NCBI GenBank assembly: GCA_964532225.1
Contig: CAZHHM010000007.1
Coordinates: 6,360-70,359 of the forward strand
Length of the DNA: 64,000 nucleotides
From: CAZHHM01 sp964532225
Lineage (GTDB): Bacteria > Margulisbacteria > WOR-1 > JAKLHX01
Direction of reading: 5' to 3'
Position numbers and translations under genes: made by a program. Under the pieces are notes generated by a model. The model was not told the DNA's origin. It did not search any database and was given only the letters and a program-made list of their open reading frames with translations. Below, one piece after another: positions 7,713 to 16,554 of the stretch (position 1 is its first letter; each line of letters begins with the position of its first letter).

Positions 7713-8283
7713 TAAACAGCATCCTCTTCAGCTTCTGCGTGGCGCCTTTGCAGATGCGGCTTACCTGGGACTCTGACAGGCCTATCTCGGTCCCTATCTC
7801 CTTAAAGGTCTTATCGTCCTGATAGTATCCGGTGATCACGACCCTTTCGTTCTCCGCAAGCCCGTTGAGAGCCGAATCTATCTGTGTAGCGGCCTCTGTC
7901 GTCTCGACGTGTGCCACTTCTTTGTTGAAGGCAAGATATACGTTCGCGGCTTGGGTCACCCAGTCATAAATCCCGGTAACAGGATCAGAGCCGCGCTTCC
8001 TGAGATAGTCCTGCATCGAGCCTTTAAGCCTGATGCTGACGTAGTTCCACAGGTCCCCTTTTCTGGGGTCCCAGGTCTTGAGAGCTTCAAGGAAGGCCAT
8101 CTTCGCCTCCGATTTGAGGTCTTCGGTCTCGCTTTTTGCGACATTGGCCGGAAGGTTGTTTATGTACCACTTTATCGTGGCGTCTATCTGGTTCTTGTAC
8201 TTTTCGATGACCTCGTCGGAATATTTCAGGAAGTGCAGCCTAAGGAGATGTACTATCTTGTCCTTCGCGTCCTTATCACTCAT
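7708..8283 (-). CDS. fliA: Sigma-28-like (FliA/SigD) sigma factor, compact form
   Basis: A 191-aa sigma-70-family protein. Region 2 covers about residues 55-100 (DLKSEAKMAFLEALKTWDP, then YVSIRLKGSMQDYLR, which matches the FliA motif YASIRIRGAMLDELR). Region 4 covers about 140-188 with the helix-turn-helix KTFKEIGTEIGLSESQVSRI. Region 3 is reduced to about 30 residues, so the protein is shorter than usual FliA (about 240). It is last in the flagellar operon and overlaps the preceding small gene by 8 nt. It is the obvious candidate to read the GAAA-N15-CGAT promoters found across the window. Confidence 0.85.
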   Translation of the reverse strand: MSDKDAKDKIVHLLRLHFLKYSDEVIEKYKNQIDATIKWYINNLPANVAKSETEDLKSEAKMAFLEALKTWDPRKGDLWNYVSIRLKGSMQDYLRKRGSDPVTGIYDWVTQAANVYLAFNKEVAHVETTEAATQIDSALNGLAENERVVITGYYQDDKTFKEIGTEIGLSESQVSRICKGATQKLKRMLFK

Positions 8284-8485
8284 TCTTGAAGTCCTTGTTG
8301 ATCTGGTCGAGGAATTCCTTGGTCCTGTCCTTCATAAGGTGCCTGTTGAACTGCTGGGCCATGTCCTTGGTGAAGTCCCAGAACCTTCGGAGGGAAGGGG
8401 CTATGTTCATTACCGCAGATCCCATAAGGACCCCGGTCGTTTTAGTCTTTGAGGTCGAGGAGGATATCCTTTCGGTCCCTGCCAT
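8276..8485 (-). CDS. Small unknown protein of the flagellar operon (69 aa)
   Basis: No family recognised. The N-terminal 20 residues are S/T-rich, followed by a basic/aromatic helical part (SLRRFWDFTKDMAQQFNRHL). It overlaps fliA by 8 nt and follows the 131-aa gene by 2 nt, so it is co-translated with them. Position next to a sigma factor suggests a regulator such as an anti-sigma factor of FlgM type, but no FlgM signature is visible and this remains inference. Confidence 0.6.
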   Translation of the reverse strand: MAGTERISSSTSKTKTTGVLMGSAVMNIAPSLRRFWDFTKDMAQQFNRHLMKDRTKEFLDQINKDFKNE

Positions 8486-8487
8486 TG

Positions 8488-8883
8488 TCAGTTCTTCCGT
8501 TCCTCTCCAAGTTTCTCGTCAAGTATCGCGCTTACTACGGTAAGAGCCTGGCGCCTCATCTCGGAGCTCAGCATCATGGCGTCGGCTATCTTTTTCACCA
8601 TTTTATCAAAGCCCCCAATGCTTGTAAAGGATTTGCCGAACTCCACTTCGAGGGCCGTCCGCACTATCAGGCCGATCAGCTCCTTTGCGGGCAGGTTCGG
8701 GGTAAGCCGGGCTTTAAGCTCTTCCCTGAAGGCGGAGACGCCTTCGTCATCCGAAAGCAGGTTAGGGACTATCCTGTCGCCGGGGACGGGCCTTTTTTCC
8801 ATCCCGTCGATGTTTATCGAGGCCCTGAGCAGCTGATCAGGAGTTGTCCTTGTCCTGTTAAAGTCCTTATTAAGGTTTTCCAT
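8488..8883 (-). CDS. Unknown flagellar-operon protein (131 aa)
   Basis: No family recognised. It is soluble and predicted largely helical in residues 50-125 (FREELKARL, KELIGLIVRTALEVEFG, FDKMVKKIADAMML). It lies between flhA (20 nt upstream) and the 69-aa gene (2 nt downstream). In other bacteria this position holds flhF/flhG; neither a GTPase nor an ATPase motif is present here, so it is not a remnant of those. It could be a chaperone or adaptor. Confidence 0.6.
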   Translation of the reverse strand: MENLNKDFNRTRTTPDQLLRASINIDGMEKRPVPGDRIVPNLLSDDEGVSAFREELKARLTPNLPAKELIGLIVRTALEVEFGKSFTSIGGFDKMVKKIADAMMLSSEMRRQALTVVSAILDEKLGEERKN

Positions 8884-8903
8884 TGTGTTTATTTATCGAC
8901 GGT

Positions 8904-10982
8904 TCAGTCCAAAGATATCATGCCGATCGACTGGACCTTTACCTGAGGCACGACCTCGTTGTACGAAAGGACTGCCGTGTCAGGGAAGCTCCTTTCGATG
9001 AAACGCTTTAAATGGGGGCGGAGACGCGGAGAGCAAAGGATGATCGCTGACAGCTTCATCTTCCTGAACTGCTGCGTCTGGTTGGCGATCTGGTTAAGTA
9101 TCCTCTCCCCGATGTTCGGGTCAAGAGCGAGGAATGAGCCGTACTCGCTCTGGTGGACAGCTCCTATCATGGTCTCCTCAAGGCTCGGATCTATCGTCAC
9201 CACGGTGATAACAGCGTCCTTGTTGCTGTAGCCTTCGCATATCTGCCTGGCCAGCGACTGCCTGACGTATTCTGCAAGGATGTTGATGTCCCTGCTCAGA
9301 TGGGCGTAATCGGCAAGCCTTTCAAGTATGGTGGACAGGTCCCTGATGGACACCCTTTCTCTAACAAGCAGCTGGAGCACCTTGTGCACCTGGCCGAGAG
9401 ACAGCATGTCGGGGATAAGCTCCCTGACTATAGCGGCATTGGTGTTCTTGACAAGCTCAATGAGCGACTGGACGTTCTGCCTGGTTATTATCTCATCAGC
9501 GAACCTCTTGACGGTCTCGGTAAAATGCGTGGCGACCACTTCGACGGTATCAGAGCCGATTATCCCTGCTTCAGTGAGTTTTGCCGATTCTGATGACGGG
9601 ACCCAGACGCATGGGTCAAGAGTGGTAGGGTCCTTTCCTTCGGTCCCTGTGATGTTCTTTGCTTTCAGTTCGGCAAGCGGCATGTCGACCTTAACATTAT
9701 CGAGCAGTACCTCTCCCGAAGCGACCTTGGTCCCTCTAATTTCGATAACATACTGGTTCGGGGGCAGAGAAAGATCGTCCATGACCCTGACGCCGGGGAT
9801 AACGAACCCGAGCTCCTGCCCGATGTTGTACCTGATAAGCGTTATCCTCTCGAGCAGAGGACCTTTCTGAGCAGGGTCTATTAGCGGGATCAGGTTCCTT
9901 CCGGTCTTAAGGCTGAGAGGGTCAAGTCCCAGTGTCGAGATGATGCTCTCAGGTTTCTTGAGTATCTCCTTTTGGGTCGATTCCTCGCTTACCATCGACA
10001 TCTCTTCCTGCTTTGACTGGGTCTGGATGAGCACGATGGCCACTATTGCGGAACCAAGGGCAAGAAGCATGAAAGAGACTGTAGGCAGTCCGGGTACCAG
10101 ACCGAAAATGAAGAGTATGATGGCAACAAAAGCAAAAGCTCTCGGCTGGGCGAAGATCTGCTGGGCGATGTCCGTGCCGATGCTGGCCTCGCTTGCGGTC
10201 TTTGTTATTACCAGGCCCGTTGCAATAGATATCAGCAGGGCCGAGATCTGGTTCACAAGACCTATACCTATCGTAAGAAGAGCGTAGACCTGTACGGCTT
10301 CCATTATTCCCAGCCCCTGCATCAGGAACCCGACAAGTATCCCGCCGATTATGTTCACGAGGGTAATGATTATGCTGGCTATTGAGTCGCCTCTTACGAA
10401 CTTATTGGAACCGTCCATGGCTCCGAAGAAGTTCGATTCCCTTTCGATCTTCTTCCTGCGGTTCTTCGCCTCGTTGGCGTCTATGAGCCCGGCGTTCAGG
10501 TCGGCGTCGATGGACATCTGTTTGCCCGGCATGGCGTCAAGAGTGAACCTGGCCGCGACCTCGGCGACCCTTTCGGAGCCCTTTGTGATAACGACGAACT
10601 GCACTATCGTTATGATGATGAATACTATGGCGCCGACGACATAATTCCCGGCAACGACGAAATTGCCGAACGAAGCAACGACCTCTCCGGCGTAAGCGTT
10701 GACAAGGATCAGCCTCGAGGCGGCGATATTGATAGCTACCCTGTAAACGGTGACGAAAAGCAGCAGGGAAGGGAATGCCGCAAACTCCAGAGGTTCCTTG
10801 AGATATATCGCGACAAGCAGGATCACAAGGGATACCGCGATGTTCAGCGTCATAAGGATGTCAAGGATGAAAGAAGGGAGAGGGACTATCATCAGGGCTA
10901 TGATGATGATAAGCAGTCCCGCGACGATAAAATCGTTCAGCGAGAACATCTCCCTGAGCGACTTCATGTTAACTGATGCCAA
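8904..10982 (-). CDS. flhA: Flagellar type III export gate protein FlhA
   Basis: A 692-aa protein of normal family length. The N-terminal half has about eight membrane segments (22-320) with the conserved cytoplasmic loop GSERVAEVAARFTLDAMPGKQMSIDADLNAG. The C-terminal half is the soluble export domain that forms the nonameric ring and docks substrate-chaperone complexes. FlhA couples proton flow to export. The stop of flhB is immediately upstream (10983), so the two are coupled. Confidence 0.97.
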   Translation of the reverse strand: MASVNMKSLREMFSLNDFIVAGLLIIIIALMIVPLPSFILDILMTLNIAVSLVILLVAIYLKEPLEFAAFPSLLLFVTVYRVAINIAASRLILVNAYAGEVVASFGNFVVAGNYVVGAIVFIIITIVQFVVITKGSERVAEVAARFTLDAMPGKQMSIDADLNAGLIDANEAKNRRKKIERESNFFGAMDGSNKFVRGDSIASIIITLVNIIGGILVGFLMQGLGIMEAVQVYALLTIGIGLVNQISALLISIATGLVITKTASEASIGTDIAQQIFAQPRAFAFVAIILFIFGLVPGLPTVSFMLLALGSAIVAIVLIQTQSKQEEMSMVSEESTQKEILKKPESIISTLGLDPLSLKTGRNLIPLIDPAQKGPLLERITLIRYNIGQELGFVIPGVRVMDDLSLPPNQYVIEIRGTKVASGEVLLDNVKVDMPLAELKAKNITGTEGKDPTTLDPCVWVPSSESAKLTEAGIIGSDTVEVVATHFTETVKRFADEIITRQNVQSLIELVKNTNAAIVRELIPDMLSLGQVHKVLQLLVRERVSIRDLSTILERLADYAHLSRDINILAEYVRQSLARQICEGYSNKDAVITVVTIDPSLEETMIGAVHQSEYGSFLALDPNIGERILNQIANQTQQFRKMKLSAIILCSPRLRPHLKRFIERSFPDTAVLSYNEVVPQVKVQSIGMISLD

Positions 10983-12122
10983 TTACTGTCTCCCCGCTGA
11001 CGGCCGGTCCCCGTACCTTGTACCCTTCAAAGGGCCCAGCCATTCTTTTTTATTCTTTGCTCTGTCTTTTTTTATCTTATACACGAAAGCCAGTATTTCT
11101 GCAACTGCCTGGTACAGCTCATTGCTCACCTCTTTGCCTACCTTGGTGGTCTTGTATATCTGCCTGGCCAGCTCCTCGTTCTCGATGATCGGGATATTGT
11201 AGCTGTCGGCGATCTTCTTGATCTCTTCGGCTATGAGATACCTCCCTTTGGCCAGAAGGGTGGGGGCCTTCATCTTTGATGCGTCATACTGGAGGGCGCA
11301 GGCAAGGTGGATGGGGTTTGTCACGACGACATCAGCTCCCGGCACTGAAGACATCATGCGCTGGTTGGCCATCTGCCTCTGGAGGTCCCTTATCCTCTGT
11401 TTTATCTGCGGGTCGCCTTCAAGGCGTTTGTATTCTTCTTTTATCTCCTGTTTGGTCATGCGCATATTACGCATGAATTCCCATCTCTGATAGAGATAGT
11501 CTAGAATGGCAACGAAAATATAGAATATCCCGACCCTTATAGCTATCGTGAAAGCTATGGACCCGCCAAGGACCATGGCATCCCAGGGCTGTGCGTCCAT
11601 GATGTTTATCAGGGCGGTAAGGTTGTCGCGGATGACCGCCCACGTTATCCAGAAAACTATCAGTATCTTCAGGAACGATTTGATAAGTTCAATAAAACCT
11701 CTTATCGAGAACATCCGCTTAAAACCCTCAAGAGGATTTATCCTCTCCAGTTTAGGCGACAACGGCTCGGTAGAGGCCATGCCCCCGGTCTGGAGGAACT
11801 CCACAATGATAGAGAGCAGGAAAGTTACGGCGAATATCGGCAGTACGGCGATAGCAAAGGCCCTGAGGGCTATTGTCAGGATCGCGCCGACGAAACCGGG
11901 CCCGAAATCGGACACATTGGGGATCAGGTTGAATATCTGCCTTGTCATCCCTGACAGCTCGTCCCATATTGTGGTCGCCGTGAAACGCAGCACAAGATAT
12001 GAGGCAAGCAGCAGGAAAGCCGTGGTTATTTCCTTGCTCTTGGCTATCTGTCCCTTTTTATGCGCCTCCTGCAGTTTATGAGGAGTAGGTTCCTCGGTCT
12101 TATCTCCGCTTTGTTCTCCCAT
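10983..12122 (-). CDS. flhB: Flagellar export substrate-specificity switch protein FlhB
   Basis: A 379-aa protein: basic N-terminus (GDKTEEPTPHKLQEAHKKGQIAKSKE), four membrane helices, then the cytoplasmic FlhB-C domain. The autocleavage site is N269-P270-I271-H272; position 271 is Thr in nearly all FlhB/YscU proteins, and the numbering matches Salmonella. The substitution should leave the Asn-Pro scissile bond intact but may change cleavage rate. Downstream residues (YDASKMKAPTLLAKG) are typical. It follows fliR by 10 nt. Confidence 0.96.
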   Translation of the reverse strand: MGEQSGDKTEEPTPHKLQEAHKKGQIAKSKEITTAFLLLASYLVLRFTATTIWDELSGMTRQIFNLIPNVSDFGPGFVGAILTIALRAFAIAVLPIFAVTFLLSIIVEFLQTGGMASTEPLSPKLERINPLEGFKRMFSIRGFIELIKSFLKILIVFWITWAVIRDNLTALINIMDAQPWDAMVLGGSIAFTIAIRVGIFYIFVAILDYLYQRWEFMRNMRMTKQEIKEEYKRLEGDPQIKQRIRDLQRQMANQRMMSSVPGADVVVTNPIHLACALQYDASKMKAPTLLAKGRYLIAEEIKKIADSYNIPIIENEELARQIYKTTKVGKEVSNELYQAVAEILAFVYKIKKDRAKNKKEWLGPLKGTRYGDRPSAGRQ

Positions 12123-12132
12123 TGCCCGCTTT

Positions 12133-12909
12133 CTAGCCCGGTTTTATATTGGACATCAGTTTGACAAGCTCCAGCATCATCTCTTCGATGATGGAGCCGA
12201 TATGCTTTATCATCAACGGCATTGTGAAAAGGATAGCTATCAGGCCTAATGTCGGCTTGATCTGGAAGCCGAGCATGAAAACGTTGACCTGAGGAGCTAC
12301 TCTGGAGACAATGCCGAAGGAAAAGTCGAGAAGGAAGATAAGCAGCAGAGCCGGTGCCGCCAGCTGGACCGCGACAAGCAGCATCGTGGAGCCCAGGTTT
12401 ATGAGCTGAGAGACGAAATTGCCCGACAGGTTGATAAGCGTGCCCGCCGGAATGGCCTTGAAGCTCTGGTGAAGGGCCGAAAGCACCATATGATGGCCGT
12501 TGAGTATCAGAAAGACCACCATCGCCATATAGAACACCAGTTTTCCTACTATCGAGGTCGCGGCGCCCGTGCTCGGATCAAAAGCGGTCGCGATGCTGAG
12601 CCCCATCTGAAGGTCGATTATGTCACCCGCTGCCTGGATGGCCGCAAAAAGTATCTGGCATACGAAACCGATAAGGAATCCCAGTACTACCTCATTGGCT
12701 ATGAGAAGGACAAAGAAGACAGGGTTCCCGGGCACGACGCCCGAGAACGGAACGACGAACCAGAGTATCACCGATATCCATATGGCAAGGATGGTCTTGG
12801 CGGTGGCAGGGATGGTCCTTGCGTTGAGGACCGGGGTCTCGATGAATATCCCTGCTACTCTTGCAAGGACCAGCAGGAACACTTCCAGCTGAGGAAGCGT
12901 AAGGACCAT
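12133..12909 (-). CDS. fliR: Flagellar export gate protein FliR
   Basis: A 258-aa membrane protein with the family pattern: N-terminal LPQLEVFLLVLARVAGIFIETPVL, FLIGFVCQILFAAIQAAGDIIDLQMGLS, and six or so hydrophobic helices. FliR forms the export gate core with FliP5 and FliQ4. It follows fliQ by one base and precedes flhB by 10 nt, the common fliPQR-flhBA order. Confidence 0.96.
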   Translation of the reverse strand: MVLTLPQLEVFLLVLARVAGIFIETPVLNARTIPATAKTILAIWISVILWFVVPFSGVVPGNPVFFVLLIANEVVLGFLIGFVCQILFAAIQAAGDIIDLQMGLSIATAFDPSTGAATSIVGKLVFYMAMVVFLILNGHHMVLSALHQSFKAIPAGTLINLSGNFVSQLINLGSTMLLVAVQLAAPALLLIFLLDFSFGIVSRVAPQVNVFMLGFQIKPTLGLIAILFTMPLMIKHIGSIIEEMMLELVKLMSNIKPG

Positions 12910-12910
12910 G

Positions 12911-13180
12911 TCATCGCACCATGTTAGGTATTGTGGCCCATAGCGTGGTCACAAAATCCGTAAGCAGGGACATCATCCAGGGAGCCGTCAGCGCTATCAC
13001 AAGGAGCACGACTATCATTTTGGGGACGAAGGTGAGCGTCTGTTCCTGTATCTGCGTGACCGCCTGGAAAAGGCTTATCATGAAGCCCACAAGAAGCCCG
13101 GACCCTACGGCCGGCAGCGACAGCATGAGGATCAGCATCACCCCGTTGTACATTATCTGTGTTACTGTGTCTTGGCTCAT
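12911..13180 (-). CDS. fliQ: Flagellar export gate protein FliQ
   Basis: An 89-aa protein with two membrane helices and the conserved centre GLLVGFMISLFQAVTQIQEQTLTFVPKM. It lies in the fliP-fliQ-fliR block, 7 nt after fliP. Length and sequence are typical. Confidence 0.96.
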   Translation of the reverse strand: MSQDTVTQIMYNGVMLILMLSLPAVGSGLLVGFMISLFQAVTQIQEQTLTFVPKMIVVLLVIALTAPWMMSLLTDFVTTLWATIPNMVR

Positions 13181-13187
13181 CCGGCAC

Positions 13188-13928
13188 CTACCTGAAGCTC
13201 ATCATGAGCCCTCTGGTTATCAGGTTCCAGCCGTCAGAAAGGACGAACAGAAGTATCTTGAACGGCAAAGAGACCATGACAGGGGACAGCATGAACATAC
13301 CAAGAGAAAGAAGGACATTGGCAACGACCAGGTCGATCACAATGAAAGGTATGAAGATCAGGAACCCTATCTGGAAAGCGGTCTTAAGCTCGCTTATCAT
13401 GTACGCCGGTATCAGGACGTATGTCGGCACCTGTTCGAACTTTGTGGGCCTTTCTATCCTTGAGAACTGTATGAACAGGGAGAGGTCCGTCTCTCTTGTC
13501 TGCCTGAACATGAACCGTCTGAGAGGCTCCATGCCTCTCTCGAAAGCCTGGTTCTGCGATATCTTCTTCTGGTTATAGGGGGTGAGCGCTTTTGCGTCAA
13601 TCTCCTGCCAGACCGGGGTCATGATGAACACTGTCATGAATATGGCAAGGCCGATTATCACGGCGTTCGGAGGTACCTGCTGGGTGCCTATGGCGACCCT
13701 TACAAGTCCGAGGACTATGACGATCCGGAGGAAGGACGTTACTGATATCATGAAGAACGGGATGAGCGTAATAAGCGAGAGCGCGAGCAAGAGCTCTATG
13801 CTGCTGCTAAGCCTCGCGGGGGACACGACATTGTTAAGGTCAAGCCCGGGCAGCGGATTTGTCTGGGCGTATGAAGCAGCCTGCAGCATGAGGAGCAGGA
13901 TGCCGGAAGCGAGCCGTTTTTTCATCAC
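13188..13928 (-). CDS. fliP: Flagellar export gate protein FliP
   Basis: A 246-aa protein with a cleavable-looking N-terminal signal (MMKKRLASGILLLMLQAASYA), as usual for FliP. Family blocks include FMISVTSFLRIVIVLGLVRVAIGTQQVPPNAVIIGLAIFMT and PFKILLFVLSDGWNLI. It overlaps the fliO end by 4 nt. FliP pentamers form the gate of the export channel. Confidence 0.97.
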   Translation of the reverse strand: MMKKRLASGILLLMLQAASYAQTNPLPGLDLNNVVSPARLSSSIELLLALSLITLIPFFMISVTSFLRIVIVLGLVRVAIGTQQVPPNAVIIGLAIFMTVFIMTPVWQEIDAKALTPYNQKKISQNQAFERGMEPLRRFMFRQTRETDLSLFIQFSRIERPTKFEQVPTYVLIPAYMISELKTAFQIGFLIFIPFIVIDLVVANVLLSLGMFMLSPVMVSLPFKILLFVLSDGWNLITRGLMMSFR

Positions 13929-14305
13929 TTTTGTCCAAGGTCCTCTTCTAGTTTCGATATGAGCGAGGCCGATTTGTTGCTTGCGACGATCAGGTATGAA
14001 GACTTGCCTGCTTTCAGGATGTACGCGGTCACCTGCGGCTCAAGCATTATCCTGTCCAGCACCTTCATGTTAGAGGTGCTTGTGGGTGTCTGGAGCTTTG
14101 GCATAACGAACTTTGCCGAAACATATATCAGCCCGAAAACGACGAGCAGCGAAAAGAAAAGCTGCATGATGTACCCGATAGAAATGATAGGGGAGGATGA
14201 GGCCTTGCCTGCGGCTTCCATGGTCGAAAAGAACGAGTAATCGGCGGCAACGGATGTGCCCGTTACCAGCAGAGCTGAAACTATCTGGAGGACATACCTG
14301 GTCAC
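13925..14305 (-). CDS. fliO: FliO-like flagellar assembly protein
   Basis: A 126-aa protein: signal-like N-terminus (1-21), a single membrane helix (about 47-68, LFFSLLVVFGLIYVSAKFVMP), and a cytoplasmic tail of about 55 residues with VLDRIMLEPQVTAYILKAGKSSYLIV, the FliO pattern. FliO helps FliP fold and assemble. It overlaps fliN by 4 nt and fliP by 4 nt. Confidence 0.88.
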   Translation of the reverse strand: MTRYVLQIVSALLVTGTSVAADYSFFSTMEAAGKASSSPIISIGYIMQLFFSLLVVFGLIYVSAKFVMPKLQTPTSTSNMKVLDRIMLEPQVTAYILKAGKSSYLIVASNKSASLISKLEEDLGQK

Positions 14306-14610
14306 TTTATGGTAACCCTTGTGATCCTTATTCCGTAATTGTCGTCGACCGCCACCACTTCGCCCACAGCGACCGTCTGCCCGCCCACTTTTATGTCGAG
14401 AGGGTCGCCCGCGAGCCTGTCAAGGCTGATCACCGAGCCTTCGGATAGCTCAAGCACTTCGCGAAGCGTCATTTTTGTCTTGCCAAGCTCGACGCTTGCT
14501 TCAATGGGGATCTCGGCCAGCATCCTCTGGTCGATCTTAGGCCCCGGCTGGGCCTCCGCTATCTCGTTGAACCTTATCTTCTCGATCCCGTATGTTTCAG
14601 CGTCAGGCAT
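14302..14610 (-). CDS. fliN: Flagellar motor switch protein FliN
   Basis: A SpoA-domain protein of 102 aa. The C-terminal core reads VELGKTKMTLREVLELSEGSVISLDRLAGDPLDIKVGG, then VVAVDDNYGIRITRV, as in all FliN. I chose the ATG at 14610 (MPDAETYG) because GGAGGG precedes it and it overlaps the fliM stop by 8 nt. A further-upstream in-frame start exists without a better site. FliN forms the lower C-ring with FliM. Confidence 0.95.
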   Translation of the reverse strand: MPDAETYGIEKIRFNEIAEAQPGPKIDQRMLAEIPIEASVELGKTKMTLREVLELSEGSVISLDRLAGDPLDIKVGGQTVAVGEVVAVDDNYGIRITRVTIK

Positions 14611-15694
14611 TTTGTCCCTCCTCGGAAACAAGATCGGTCATATCGGGCATCTCTTCTGTCCCCGCGCTCTCAGAGAATTCTGCGCCGGTGTCGGGGCTCT
14701 CGGTCACTGCCGGCTGTTCCTGCAGAAAGGTCTCGAAAGAAACGGGGCTTGATTTGATCTTTTCGACCTTTCCGCTCGGTTTGCTTGTCAATTGGAGCGA
14801 AAGTCTATTCTCTTTTATACCAGGTTGGCCAAAAAGTTGCAAGTGTTTGCCAATATTTACCATTACAAGGTTATTTAAAGTATTATCTAGGACGAGAACA
14901 TCTCCCGGCTGGAGGTCATAAAGCTCTTTTGCCGAGATCAAAGTGGTGCCAAGCTCGGCAGTTATATCGGCAAATACCTTGTTGGTTATGGCCGGAGGCA
15001 GCTTTTCCACCTTCACCGGTCTTCTGGAGCGTTCTTTTGACTCAAGGAGCCCGAGTACCGCGCCGGAGGGGATGACCCTGTACATCCTGGCGCTCGTGTC
15101 CTTGCCGAAACCGACCTCTATCTCCGCGAGCGCGAAAGACTGGTTCGAAAGGATGGCCTGTTCAAAATAGAGCTTAGGGAAATTAAGGAACCTGACCTCG
15201 GCATCGCCCTGGGTCAGCGAAAGTCTTTGCGCCGTTCCCTTGACCGCTGTCTCAAGGACCTCTTCTTCGATCTCCGTAAGTCCTTTGATGGGGACTATCT
15301 CGATGCCGGCGCCAACGGCCGAGCTGATGAGAGCTGCAGAAAGGTTCATATCCAGGCAGAGGTATTCTTCGTAGCCGCTCGCTGATATCTTGAACTGGAC
15401 CAGCGGCATTGTAAGGTCTTTCAGGATGTCGACATAGTTCAGGACCTCAAAAGATACCGAGTTCACGGTGCACGGGAGCTCGAAATCCCGCTGGACAGCG
15501 GCGAGGAACTTCTCCGCCGTGTTCAGGAGCATCTGGTTTACCGTTATCAGGTCCTGTTCGCTGAGGGAGACTTTTGGTTTGAAAGGGGTCCTGGGGCTTT
15601 GGGCCGGCCTGACCTTGGGCTTATAGGTGATCCAGTCCCCTACAAGCGGCTGAAGAGTGAAACCTATCTTATTTTTCTTTGCTGCTGGCGGCAT
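14603..15694 (-). CDS. fliM: Flagellar motor switch protein FliM
   Basis: A 363-aa protein. The middle domain is recognisable (ADITAELGTTLISAKELYDLQPGDVLVLD belongs to the C-terminal SpoA part; LCLDMNLSAALIS earlier in the CheC-like part). The first 60 residues replace the short CheY-binding LSQxEIDALL motif with a basic leader (PPAAKKNKIG); a related segment, VSLSEQDLITVNQML, appears at about residue 44, so CheY binding may be displaced or altered. An acidic tail follows the SpoA domain. Confidence 0.9.
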   Translation of the reverse strand: MPPAAKKNKIGFTLQPLVGDWITYKPKVRPAQSPRTPFKPKVSLSEQDLITVNQMLLNTAEKFLAAVQRDFELPCTVNSVSFEVLNYVDILKDLTMPLVQFKISASGYEEYLCLDMNLSAALISSAVGAGIEIVPIKGLTEIEEEVLETAVKGTAQRLSLTQGDAEVRFLNFPKLYFEQAILSNQSFALAEIEVGFGKDTSARMYRVIPSGAVLGLLESKERSRRPVKVEKLPPAITNKVFADITAELGTTLISAKELYDLQPGDVLVLDNTLNNLVMVNIGKHLQLFGQPGIKENRLSLQLTSKPSGKVEKIKSSPVSFETFLQEQPAVTESPDTGAEFSESAGTEEMPDMTDLVSEEGQNA

Positions 15695-15704
15695 TTATCC
15701 TATT

Positions 15705-16541
15705 CTACCCTAACTTGCTGATAAAATCGCTTATGACCTGGTTCACGAGCCTGACGGCCGTGAGCGCGGCGTTCATAGCGCGCTGTATCTCAAGAGAGTC
15801 GACTATCTCGCTTGTATATTCCACGTTCGAGCTTTCCCTGCTCCTTGCGACCAGCAGTCCGCCCGTTCCGGCAAATGGGTTCGAAGGCGTTCCCGATGCC
15901 AGCGTCTCGGTGAAGGTCGACCCGTCCGAGTATTCAAGCCCTGACGGATTGTTAAAGCTTGTAAGAGCGACCTGATAGCCTATTTCGGCCCCGTAGGTCT
16001 CGGTGTCCGGGTCATAGCTTGCCCTGAGAACGCCGTTCTGGTCGAAAGTTATTGTAGTGGGGTCATATGTTACGGACGAAAGGTCGATAGGCACCAGAGC
16101 ATAAACTGTGGAGCCGTTAACCCTGCGGAAACCGTACACCTGTTTGCCGGACTTGGTGAGCAGCTTGTTTCCGATCACCTGGAACTCTCCTGTCCTTGAA
16201 TACTTATAGTTCACTCCGTCGTCGCTCACGATGAACAATCCGTTGCCGTTGACCGCAAGGTCAAGGTTCCCGCCGCTTGAAATATCGCCCTGGGTAAAAT
16301 CGACCGTAGCTGAAGATACCCCTACCGTGCCGCCGATCTGGAGCGGGTCGGTGCCGCCGTCGCCGCCGGAATTGGAGCCGGATGTACCTGATTGAATGAG
16401 CTTGCTGTAAATCGTTTCAAAAGAGACGTCCGTTCTTTTGTATCCGGTCACCGAAAGATTGGTAATGTTCGATGATATGGCGCGGAGCTTCTCGTTGTAG
16501 GCGTCTATGGCCCCTTTTGCCTGCGACATTATGTCAAGCAT
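15705..16541 (-). CDS. flgE: Flagellar hook/rod protein of the FlgE/FlgG family
   Basis: A 278-aa axial protein. The N-terminal helix AKGAIDAYNEKLRAISSNITNLSVTGYKRTDVSF is the Flg_bb_rod motif (variant of A..AN..NvaTpGYKr). The middle reads NLDLAVNGNGLFIVSD, and the C-terminal helix is VEYTSEIVDSLEIQRAMNAALTAVRLVNQVI. The length is nearer FlgG/FlgF than a full FlgE, but its place after flgD points to a hook protein. It is exported by the flagellar type III system without a cleaved signal. Confidence 0.88.
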   Translation of the reverse strand: MLDIMSQAKGAIDAYNEKLRAISSNITNLSVTGYKRTDVSFETIYSKLIQSGTSGSNSGGDGGTDPLQIGGTVGVSSATVDFTQGDISSGGNLDLAVNGNGLFIVSDDGVNYKYSRTGEFQVIGNKLLTKSGKQVYGFRRVNGSTVYALVPIDLSSVTYDPTTITFDQNGVLRASYDPDTETYGAEIGYQVALTSFNNPSGLEYSDGSTFTETLASGTPSNPFAGTGGLLVARSRESSNVEYTSEIVDSLEIQRAMNAALTAVRLVNQVISDFISKLG

Positions 16542-16554
16542 GGTATTTCTCCTT

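Noticed and set aside
12469..12927. 152-codon plus-strand frame opposite fliR
   Set aside because: Antisense to conserved fliR; charged, repetitive composition and no start signal.
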